In this document: positions 1 to 6,479 of the stretch, in pieces
Numbering within the stretch: position 1 is the stretch's first letter
How the letters are laid out: every line of letters begins with the position of its first letter
Assembly: GCA_021648045.1 (NCBI GenBank)
Contig: JAKITM010000064.1
Location: 1-12,854, forward strand
Reading direction: 5' to 3'
Source: Lysobacterales bacterium
Lineage (GTDB): Bacteria > Pseudomonadota > Gammaproteobacteria > Xanthomonadales > SZUA-36
Length of the DNA stretch: 12,854 nucleotides
The notes under the pieces: generated by a model
What the model saw: the letters and a program-made list of their open reading frames with translations, nothing else
What the model was told of the DNA's origin: nothing
Databases searched by the model: none
Position numbers and translations under genes: made by a program

Positions 1-2
1 GC

Positions 3-107
3 TTATTGCAGCTCAACTTGTTCGAAAAAAGGGATATGATGGCCTTGCTTCGAGGAGACCCGCCTCCTGGCAGGGTTGCGGATCCCAATCAAATGGTTAT
101 GCTATGA
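3..107 (+). pseudogene. C-terminal end of an IS4-like transposase (partial at window edge)
   Basis: An open frame enters from the left edge and stops with TGA at 105-107, giving 34 residues. It contains the run LQLNLFEKRD followed by MALLRGDPP and a short polar tail ending QMVML. A QLNLFE-(K/R)-R-(D/N)-L type ending followed by a proline-rich tail is what I recall from IS4-family DDE transposases. The stop lies just before a sequence that looks like an element end (111-126), as expected for the 3' end of such a gene. No catalytic residues fall inside the window, so the family call rests only on the tail. Whether the gene upstream is intact cannot be told here. Frame 2 is also open through 178 but shows no recognisable motif. 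Confidence 0.45.
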
Positions 108-126
108 AAGTTAACGGGACACTAGT
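108..126. mobile_element. Putative terminal end of the IS4-like element
   Basis: Immediately after the transposase stop comes TTAACGGGACACTAGT. The motif GTTAAC occurs at 110-115 and again at 127-132. The position, a few bases past the transposase stop, fits an IS terminal inverted repeat, but the other end is outside the window, so the repeat cannot be matched. The boundary is an inference. Confidence 0.3.
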
Positions 127-421
127 GGTTAACTATATATTTATTCCAGGTTTTAAAAATCTTTATTTTTTCGGTTAATAGGCCAGCAAAAACTGCCAGA
201 AGCGTCAATATCCCGAGTATATGTGCTACATGAAAGCTACCATGCTTAAAAATAGCGAGGGATGAAGCAGCAGTAACAACCGTGGCTACTAGGTAAACCT
301 TGCCTGTGAGTGGAGCATAGCTTATTTGTTTGTTTTGCCAAAGCATTATGAAACCACTGATTAAGGCAACTATTCCGAAGACTGTGTGAAAAATACCTGT
401 GAGACTGAGTGCCATGTTCAT
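122..421 (-). CDS. Small three-helix membrane protein, DUF2306-like
   Basis: This gene encodes 99 residues with three hydrophobic helices at about 8-27, 39-58 and 63-82, then a basic tail. Histidines 12, 60, 64 and 67 sit at or in the helices, and the motif PLTGKVYL follows the first loop. This resembles the DUF2306 / predicted small membrane protein group, some members of which place histidines in helices; I do not know a proven function. The stop codon (122-124) lies within the putative IS end, so the last few residues may have been supplied by the insertion and the protein may be shortened. The start ATG at 421 has only a weak AGGG upstream; a second ATG two codons in is an alternative. 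A consensus -10 hexamer (TATAAT, minus strand, 522-527) lies about 100 bp upstream without a good -35. It appears to be a single-gene unit, divergent from the subtilase. Confidence 0.6.
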   Translation of the reverse strand: MNMALSLTGIFHTVFGIVALISGFIMLWQNKQISYAPLTGKVYLVATVVTAASSLAIFKHGSFHVAHILGILTLLAVFAGLLTEKIKIFKTWNKYIVNH

Positions 422-605
422 TATTTTGATACCCTATAACACTGGGAATAGCTGCACATTAACAGCTCTTTCCTTAACATAAACTTTCCCCTGAAACAAA
501 TGATAACCCGAACCTTCTAAGATTATACATTATCAAAAAGCAATAAAACCCAAAATAAAACCTATGACGGTAGTTCACTCCAGACAGCTGACCCATTACG
601 CTATC

Positions 606-633
606 TTGTAACTGGGCAGGCAGCCATTATAAA
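606..633 (+). promoter_or_regulatory. Candidate sigma-70 promoter for the subtilase
   Basis: TTGTAA (606-611) and TATAAA (628-633) are separated by 16 bp, a fair match to the -35 and -10 consensus. A start near 640 would give an mRNA leader of about 215 nt that includes the inverted repeats at 657-752. The AT-rich stretch at 813-837 might hold a closer promoter, but no well-spaced pair is evident there. Confidence 0.4.
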
Positions 634-656
634 TAAATTCAGCAGGATATGTGGCA

Positions 657-752
657 CTAATCACTCGAACTCTGTAGAATGTGTAAGTCGCCATGGAAAG
701 GCGGTTAGGGGTAAATGGATGATCTGTGATTGCAGAACCCCTCGATGATTAG
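657..752 (+). promoter_or_regulatory. Possible structured 5' leader (three-way junction) of the subtilase mRNA
   Basis: Hand pairing gives a closed fold. The outer stem is CTAATCA-c-TCGA (657-668) with TCGATGATTAG (742-752), 11 pairs with one bulged C. Inside it, hairpin 1 pairs 686-692 with 700-706 (CGCC/GGCG core plus wobbles). Hairpin 2 pairs AGGGGT (707-712) with ACCCCT (737-742) and continues as TCTG (723-726) with CAGA (733-736). The position T742 is claimed by both the outer stem and hairpin 2. I do not recognise a known riboswitch class: the conserved cores of the TPP, cobalamin, glycine and c-di-GMP-I types are absent as far as I can see. The pairing is visible; regulatory function is inference. 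Confidence 0.3.
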
Positions 753-796
753 TATGCACACGCGTAAAAGTATTGGGGGAGCATTTTCTCATCGTA

Positions 797-854
797 CTGC
801 AGTTGGTACAGATTGTAATTAATCTTTATTCTTTATAGAGAAAGGAAACTGCAG
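797..854 (+). repeat. Inverted repeat flanking the subtilase ribosome binding site
   Basis: CTGCAGTT (797-804) is a perfect 8-bp complement of AACTGCAG (847-854). The second arm lies exactly between the Shine-Dalgarno AAAGGA (841-846) and the ATG (856-858). Folded in RNA, it would place the SD beside a stem and partly occlude the start. The loop is 42 nt and AT-rich, so stability is uncertain, and CTGCAG is itself palindromic, which makes chance more likely. Confidence 0.3.
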
Positions 855-855
855 A

Positions 856-3096
856 ATGAAATCGTTCAAAAAACAACTTATCCCTGTGCTTGCGTCTTTA
901 TCGGTATTAACTGCCGGTGGAGTATTTGCACAGGACATACCAATTGACTCAAGTATCGGAGTTAATCCACAAGCTGATGAATTATCTGTCCTAATCAGTC
1001 AGGATAATCACTACGGAGCCACCGCTCACCCGCTCGCTCCTGGAATCATTGTTAAATATAAGGATAACCCTCAGGACCTTACCTCTAATCGTGGTAGTCC
1101 GAAGAAATCCATGGATCGAGCCTCTACTCTGAGCAAAGACCTTGGCATCAAGCTTAAATTCAAACGCAAGATGTCAGGTGGCGAGGATGTGCTGAGTTTT
1201 GCCAAAGGCAAAAGAATGAGTCGTGTTGAAGTCCAGCAGATTGCGGAAACTATTAACGATCGTTCCGATGTCGAGTACGCGGAAGTAGATGCATTAATGG
1301 TCCACTACCTAGTGCCGAATGACACGCGCTACAACGAACAATGGCACTATACCAACAGCGCTGGTGGGATGAACCTGCCGGGGGCATGGGATACCACCAT
1401 GGGTTCTTCTGTGACGGTTGCGGTGATCGATACCGGCTACCGTCCACATGCAGACTTGGCTGCAAATGTTGTGGGGCAATACGACATGATATCCGACCCC
1501 ACGATCGCCAACGATGGCAGTGGGCGCGATTCTAACGCCCAGGATCCGGGTGACTGGGTTGCTACCGATGAATGCGGAACCAATCCGGCGCAAGATAGCA
1601 GCTGGCACGGCACGCATGTTGCTGGCACAGTCGCCGCACTTACCGACAATGGAAGCGGGGTTGCCGGAGTTGCCGGTGATGTGAATCTGGTACCTATCCG
1701 GGTACTGGGCAAATGCGGTGGTTTGACATCAGATATCACCGATGCCATTCGCTGGGCTGCTGGTCTCAATGTCGGTGGTGTGCCAAATAATCCAAACCCT
1801 GCAGATGTTATCAACATGAGCCTAGGCTCCCCTAGCCCTGGGGCTTGTTCCAACAGCTACCAGAATGCGATCGCAGATGCCACAGCTCAGGGCGCAGTAG
1901 TCGTAGTTGCAGCTGGCAACGATAATTCCAGCTCCGGCTACCCTCCTGCCAACTGTAACAATACAATCTCGGTTGCAGCAGGTGGTCAGGATAACTCTAG
2001 AGCCTATTATTCCAACTTCGGCTCCACCGTTGATATTACGGGCCCAGGTGGGGACGGTTGTAATCCTTTTACCGATGCTGAACCAACTTCCCTGTCTGAT
2101 TGCGAGGGTGGTGTATTTCAGGATGCCACTATGATCCTATCGACCTACAACAGTGGTAGCCAAGGGCCCGGCTCAGATAGCTTTGGCTTCCAGCAAGGCA
2201 CCTCCATGGCCGCCCCGCATATTGCCGGTCTCGCCGCCCTGATTCGCTCGGTGGACTCCAGCCTGACACCCGCTGAAGTTAAACAGGTTATTCAAGATAC
2301 CGCGGACTCTTTTGCCAGCGTACCAGATCATCAGTGTACGACGGCTATCTGTGGTGCTGGGTATGCCAATGCAACAGCAGCAATCGATTCACTTATCAGT
2401 AACCCACCTCCACCTGGGAATGGTGTCCTCGAGAACGGCGTAGCGCTAACCGGAATTTCCGGAGCCAGTGGCAGCGAGACCTTCTATACTATGGTAGTAC
2501 CGGCAGGAGCGACCGATCTCCAGTTCGCACTTGCTGGCGGCAGCGGTGATGCTGATCTGTATGTCCGTTTTGGCAGCGCACCGACAACTGGTAGTTGGGA
2601 TTGTCGGCCCTTCATATCCGGAAACAATGAAACCTGTAGTATTTCCAATGTTCAGGCAGGTGTATACCATGTCATGCTTCGTGGCTATTCAAGTTATTCT
2701 GGCACAGGGCTAACCGGAAGTTATACCGAGCCCAGTGGAGGTCAAAGCTCTTTCTTCCAGAATGGCAGCAATGTTGCGATCCCGGATAATAACAACACCG
2801 GCATTACCAGCAATATCCTAGTAAATCGCAGCGGCAATGCGGGTACTATCGAGATCAAGTTCGATATCGTACACACATGGCGTGGTGATCTGGTTGTGGA
2901 TATCATTGCACCTAATGGAGCGACTGCTAACCTGCATGCCCGGACCAACTCAAATGACAGTGGAGATAATCTAAGCAGAACGGTGAATCTCAATGCTGCC
3001 AGTGTTGGAGCCGCGGGAACCTGGAGATTACGGGTCAAGGACTTGGCTAATGCCGATACCGGTTATATTGATAACTGGAGTATCGAGTTTCAATAA
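856..3096 (+). CDS. Secreted subtilisin-like serine protease (S8) with PPC and P domains
   Basis: This encodes a secreted endopeptidase of 746 residues. A Sec signal peptide spans about 1-25 (basic start, hydrophobic core, cleavage near VFA-QD). A prodomain resembling inhibitor I9 follows at about 60-150. The catalytic domain (about 165-515) has all expected residues: Asp192 in VIDTG, His251 in HGTHVAG, oxyanion Asn355 in AAGND, and Ser450 in GTSMAAPH. After a proline-rich linker (PPPPG, near 517-521) comes a PPC domain (about 540-610, with DADLYVR) and a proprotein-convertase P domain (about 630-745, with WRGDL and the end DNWSIEF). PPC domains are usually removed during secretion; P domains usually stabilise the protease. 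Several cysteines suggest disulfides and action outside the cell. The start is supported by AAAGGA nine bases upstream. The gene is monocistronic with its own terminator. Confidence 0.95.
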   Translation: MKSFKKQLIPVLASLSVLTAGGVFAQDIPIDSSIGVNPQADELSVLISQDNHYGATAHPLAPGIIVKYKDNPQDLTSNRGSPKKSMDRASTLSKDLGIKLKFKRKMSGGEDVLSFAKGKRMSRVEVQQIAETINDRSDVEYAEVDALMVHYLVPNDTRYNEQWHYTNSAGGMNLPGAWDTTMGSSVTVAVIDTGYRPHADLAANVVGQYDMISDPTIANDGSGRDSNAQDPGDWVATDECGTNPAQDSSWHGTHVAGTVAALTDNGSGVAGVAGDVNLVPIRVLGKCGGLTSDITDAIRWAAGLNVGGVPNNPNPADVINMSLGSPSPGACSNSYQNAIADATAQGAVVVVAAGNDNSSSGYPPANCNNTISVAAGGQDNSRAYYSNFGSTVDITGPGGDGCNPFTDAEPTSLSDCEGGVFQDATMILSTYNSGSQGPGSDSFGFQQGTSMAAPHIAGLAALIRSVDSSLTPAEVKQVIQDTADSFASVPDHQCTTAICGAGYANATAAIDSLISNPPPPGNGVLENGVALTGISGASGSETFYTMVVPAGATDLQFALAGGSGDADLYVRFGSAPTTGSWDCRPFISGNNETCSISNVQAGVYHVMLRGYSSYSGTGLTGSYTEPSGGQSSFFQNGSNVAIPDNNNTGITSNILVNRSGNAGTIEIKFDIVHTWRGDLVVDIIAPNGATANLHARTNSNDSGDNLSRTVNLNAASVGAAGTWRLRVKDLANADTGYIDNWSIEFQ

Positions 3097-3120
3097 ACCC
3101 TGAGAATGGTTTATAAACCC

Positions 3121-3150
3121 GAAAAGCACGCTGTTTCCAGCGTGCTTTTC
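3121..3150. terminator. Strong intrinsic terminator between convergent genes
   Basis: A perfect 13-bp stem GAAAAGCACGCTG / CAGCGTGCTTTTC with a TTTC loop starts 24 bp after the subtilase stop. The arms end in T-rich tracts on both strands, so it can serve the subtilase and also act on transcripts arriving from the minus-strand gene at 3298. Confidence 0.9.
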
Positions 3151-3297
3151 AATTGAGAAAGGGCAATTAGAATTCACTATATCTAACTAAGGCTACACCG
3201 CCACTCTAAATAGAGCGAGCTTAATGAAAACTGCAATCTAAATATCATACTCGCTTACCGCTAACTCGAGGCAACTCGGAAACCACACAAAAAATAG

Positions 3298-4107
3298 TTA
3301 TTTATGCGGCTGCATGGCCCTTTTTGTCGCACTTGAAACCTCTGCCGCCGGCAGTATAAGGCCAGACATACCATCTTGGAAGTTACCAGAAATCATACTC
3401 ATCATTGAGTTAGCACCGCCATGAGACTCTGGAAACTGTGTAATCATAAAACCTATTGCATCTCCATTGCTTGCAAACACGGGCACACCACCACCATTGG
3501 AGAACATGATGTCAGGTACATACAGCTTTCGGGGTTTGCTGGTTATTCCACCAATACTGGCGGTGCTTGCAACAATCTGCCTACCAAAGTAGTTACCCAT
3601 ACGCCTTAATACGATAATTTCATCACCTATAACGGTTTTTTTGTCAGCGGAAAAATTTACAAAAGCGAATTTAACAGCTTCAGGGTTTTTTATTTTTATC
3701 CAGACAATATCGAGCTCGGAATCTTTGGTGACAATTTCCGCGTCATATGTGTTTTGATCCACACCTATAACAACTTTCAATTCTTTTGGAATAGCAGAAA
3801 TCCCCAAGCCAGCACCACCAGTCATTTGACTAATCATGTCCATATAACCCGATAATTTATTATTTGAGCACATAACTAGACCATCAGAACTGACCATAAC
3901 ACAGCTCATTTCATTCTCGGTTTCTTGGTCTCTGTTAGCCACACTTCCCATGCTAATGTTTAATATAAACTTAACCGTAACTAGGCTCTCAGCTCGCTGC
4001 TCTATTACTTTAGTGAGGTCAGCATTAGTCACCGCTAAGCCGCTAGTGTTCAAACCAATTATAAGAAACATGCCCAGAAGGACTTTACAAAAATGATTGT
4101 TTTTCAT
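3298..4107 (-). CDS. Exported HtrA-fold pseudoprotease lacking catalytic His and Ser
   Basis: This gene encodes 269 residues with an N-terminal signal peptide (about 1-25, ending near GLA). The rest follows the trypsin-like core of HtrA/DegP: SSDGLVMCSNN aligns with the usual SKDGYVLTNNH region, DSELDIVWIKI with the DLALLKI strand, and FSNGGGVPVF with the GNSGGPLV loop. The catalytic His position is Lys84 and the catalytic Ser position is Gly205, while the Asp (Asp133) is kept, so proteolysis is very unlikely. There is no PDZ domain. Two methionine-rich segments stand out (Met89, 91, 95 and Met235, 236, 238, 247). It lies 55 bp downstream of the active four-PDZ HtrA in the same orientation, suggesting co-transcription and a possible partner or regulatory role. 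The start has GAGAG five bases upstream. The fold is inferred from motif order; the dead active site is read directly from the translation. Confidence 0.75.
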   Translation of the reverse strand: MKNNHFCKVLLGMFLIIGLNTSGLAVTNADLTKVIEQRAESLVTVKFILNISMGSVANRDQETENEMSCVMVSSDGLVMCSNNKLSGYMDMISQMTGGAGLGISAIPKELKVVIGVDQNTYDAEIVTKDSELDIVWIKIKNPEAVKFAFVNFSADKKTVIGDEIIVLRRMGNYFGRQIVASTASIGGITSKPRKLYVPDIMFSNGGGVPVFASNGDAIGFMITQFPESHGGANSMMSMISGNFQDGMSGLILPAAEVSSATKRAMQPHK

Positions 4108-4162
4108 TATTACTCTCGTTAATATTTAATGTGGATGTAATTATTGGGATGCAATCAGTGGC

Positions 4163-6367
4163 TTAACTTTCTGGAAACCAATCAGGTTCAATATACAGAA
4201 ATCTTGTTTCAGCACCTCTTAACACCAAGAAGGTTACCCGTTCTGATTTTGATTGAGTGACTGTTTCAAGCTCAGCTTTATAGTCAGCTAGGTTATTAAT
4301 TTCATTACCATCAATTTTTAATATAAGGTCGTTATAGCGAATTCCGCTAAGTTGCCCCCAACCTGCCCGCTCTATTTTTTCTACTAAAACCCCATTCGTA
4401 TCTGCTTGCCAACGATTCTCATCACGGTCAAAGAAGGTTATCTCACGTACTAAAAGGCCAAAGTCATCATTTTGCTGCCGCCCTACTTCAGCGCGGGTAA
4501 GGTGGGTGCGCTCAAGCGTCACTGAAACCTCTTGTTCCTTGCCTTCTCTGGATACTAATAAAACAGCCTCGGCACCGATGTCTAGCCGGCGTATTAACCT
4601 ATGCAACATTCCCGAATCTTGCCTACCTCTTGGGATTACGCGTTCACCATTGAGTGAAAGAACAATATCACCTTCAGCCAGTTCTGACATAGCAGCAGAA
4701 GTTGCTGGGTAAACTCTGGTGATCCTAAAACCGGTAGCTGAGGGTGAGCCAAGCCGTTTGGCTAGATCGGTCAATACTGGCTGTACTGATATTCCAAGCC
4801 AGGCCTTAGCAACTTCAGGCGTGTGCTGATTCACCTCGCCATTGCGCATATTTAGCATGGTCATATTACTGCGCCCAAGACGAGTGAACTCAAGCAGGAC
4901 ATGATCCTCTACTGATATATTGCCCACAAGCGTTTCATATGCGCTGGTCAGCTCAGCCAATGAAACTACCTTGTTACCGTTCACAGCAGTAATGACATCC
5001 CCAGTGCGCAAAGAAGGCTCTGCGGTCTCTGCAGGACCACCACCACGAACTCCCTGGACTAGAACTCCACGCTGAGATTCCAACCGACGACTTTGAAACA
5101 TTTTTCTGGTGATATTAGTACCCACTAGGCCCCATTCTCGAAAATAGGTCTTTTTGCCCTGCTCGGCTAATAACTCGCGGGTTTTCAAGGTGGTTTTATG
5201 AACTTTGTTGTCGCGCAAATAGCGTAAGTTAATTTCACTACCAATCGGGTAATCAGAAATTGTCATTAATAATAGAGGCTTCTCTTCTGCGAACCAAACC
5301 ATTACAGCTTCATTGTTAATTTCGAGAATAACATCTCCAGCCATTATTCCTGATTTGGCCGCTGGACCGTTTTCAACTATTGAATTCACCAGTACGCCTT
5401 TCTCAATCCCGGTATTTCTTATTGGTTTAAGTGTCCAACCAAACCAGCTTCTTGGAACATGACCATGCTCACTCAGTTTTGCAGCTACTTCAGAGGCCAA
5501 ATTTGAGGGGATCGCAAAACCCATATTGCTAGAACCCCTAGTGTTTACACCTATAACTTCACCCCATAAGCTGACTAATGGACCGCCACTATTGCCTGGA
5601 CTGATTGCCGAATCGTGCTGAATCCAGCGGGTATAGATGCCTGTGCGTTGGTCATGGGAAAAGCGCATGCCTTCAGCATCATTACCTGCACTCACAAATA
5701 TTCTGTTGGTATTAGAGACTATACCCAGAGTAACTGATTTTGACAGAGCCCATGGGCTACCCATAGACATCACAGTATCACCAACCGCCAATTTATCTGA
5801 ATTACCTAGTTTTGCCACCGATAAAGAGATATTAGCTGCTTTGATCTCATCGAGATTTAGCCGCAATAGCGCCAGGTCAGTTAAAGGGTCTTCACCTATC
5901 AGTTCAGCCGTAACTTCAACTTGATTTGCGAGGGTCGCAATAAACTTACGCCCATTTCTTACCACATGGTAATTTGTTAGCACCAAGCCATCTTTCGAGA
6001 TAATAGTACCGCTGCCAACTGACTGCCCTTTTATCTCCCTGCCCTGGTAAAACCTTGAAGTCATCACCTGAATATTCACCAACGATGGGAATACAGCATC
6101 TTTGGCAGAACTAATGAGTTCGCGCAAACTCTCGCGTAAAGCATTGGTGCTATTGGGGTCAGGGCTGTCTCTTTGCTCTCCAGCATGGGCGCTCAAGGAG
6201 AAAGCTAGCAGAACTAGTATCAATGCATTTTTCAGGAGCCAGTTGTTAGCTATAGTGAGCCGTTGAATATTATTAGTCTTAATCATATTTGTAGTGTTCA
6301 TGCCTTGTTTCATTCTTAGTTGGGTTTTTAGTGATTTTAGGACTAGTGCTTTGGGACAGGCATCCAT
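4163..6367 (-). CDS. HtrA/DegP-like periplasmic serine protease with four PDZ domains
   Basis: This is an S1C serine protease for periplasmic protein quality control or signalling. The frame gives up to 734 residues. The hydrophobic segment at about 47-60, followed by SAHA-GE, is a signal peptide, so the true start is probably one of the internal ATGs (codon 19, 23 or 28, near 6313-6286); no clear Shine-Dalgarno decides it and I give the longest form. The catalytic triad is intact: His134 in TNYHVV, Asp164 in TDLALLRL, Ser260 in GNSGGPLV. Four PDZ-like modules follow: about 308-400 (SGIMAGDVILEI), 411-507 (LRTGDVITAVNG), 521-620 (LAEGDIVLSLNG) and 635-727 (IRYNDLILKIDG). DegP has two PDZ domains and DegS one, so this is an expanded architecture. 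The M16 terminator lies just upstream, so it should have its own promoter, probably with the pseudoprotease gene as the second cistron. Confidence 0.88.
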   Translation of the reverse strand: MDACPKALVLKSLKTQLRMKQGMNTTNMIKTNNIQRLTIANNWLLKNALILVLLAFSLSAHAGEQRDSPDPNSTNALRESLRELISSAKDAVFPSLVNIQVMTSRFYQGREIKGQSVGSGTIISKDGLVLTNYHVVRNGRKFIATLANQVEVTAELIGEDPLTDLALLRLNLDEIKAANISLSVAKLGNSDKLAVGDTVMSMGSPWALSKSVTLGIVSNTNRIFVSAGNDAEGMRFSHDQRTGIYTRWIQHDSAISPGNSGGPLVSLWGEVIGVNTRGSSNMGFAIPSNLASEVAAKLSEHGHVPRSWFGWTLKPIRNTGIEKGVLVNSIVENGPAAKSGIMAGDVILEINNEAVMVWFAEEKPLLLMTISDYPIGSEINLRYLRDNKVHKTTLKTRELLAEQGKKTYFREWGLVGTNITRKMFQSRRLESQRGVLVQGVRGGGPAETAEPSLRTGDVITAVNGNKVVSLAELTSAYETLVGNISVEDHVLLEFTRLGRSNMTMLNMRNGEVNQHTPEVAKAWLGISVQPVLTDLAKRLGSPSATGFRITRVYPATSAAMSELAEGDIVLSLNGERVIPRGRQDSGMLHRLIRRLDIGAEAVLLVSREGKEQEVSVTLERTHLTRAEVGRQQNDDFGLLVREITFFDRDENRWQADTNGVLVEKIERAGWGQLSGIRYNDLILKIDGNEINNLADYKAELETVTQSKSERVTFLVLRGAETRFLYIEPDWFPES

Positions 6368-6426
6368 AGAAATATTTATTTAATGCCCATCAGTAATAAC
6401 TTATTAGCATACTGCAAGCGCAAGTA

Positions 6427-6455
6427 GAAAACCCGGCAGAGTGTGCCGGGTTTTC
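6427..6455 (-). terminator. Intrinsic terminator of the M16 peptidase gene
   Basis: A perfect 12-bp stem GAAAACCCGGCA / TGCCGGGTTTTC with a 5-base loop (6439-6443) lies 25 bp past the M16 stop on the minus strand, followed by T-rich sequence. It separates the M16 gene from the HtrA transcription unit. Confidence 0.9.
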
Positions 6456-6479
6456 AGGGAGATAAATTGCTGATTAATG

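Larger units (their letters stand above)
422..855. other. Intergenic region between divergent genes with promoters and a possible structured leader
   Basis: No convincing coding sequence is present on either strand. On the minus strand it holds a TATAAT hexamer at 522-527 that may serve the small membrane protein. On the plus strand it holds a candidate promoter (606-633), a compact set of nested inverted repeats (657-752), a second inverted repeat around the start codon region (797-854), and the Shine-Dalgarno site for the subtilase (AAAGGA, 841-846). Confidence 0.6.

Noticed and set aside
53..68. AGGAG/CTCCT hairpin as a terminator
   Set aside because: Only 5 bp, inside the transposase tail and without a T-tract.
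657..752. Integron attC-like recombination site
   Set aside because: The nested repeats resemble a folded attC site in outline, but the core sites (RYYYAAC and GTTRRRY) are not at the stem ends and there is no cassette pattern or integrase.
1437..1853. 138-residue minus-strand open frame opposite the subtilase
   Set aside because: It is antisense to the conserved catalytic domain, has no ribosome site and shows low-complexity composition; it is a shadow of the real gene.
2742..3038. 98-residue minus-strand open frame opposite the P domain
   Set aside because: Same reason: the plus-strand frame is clearly a P domain and the antisense frame has no family features.
3151..3297. Possible small gene between the convergent proteases
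   Set aside because: No open frame with a start signal or motif; AT-rich spacer only.
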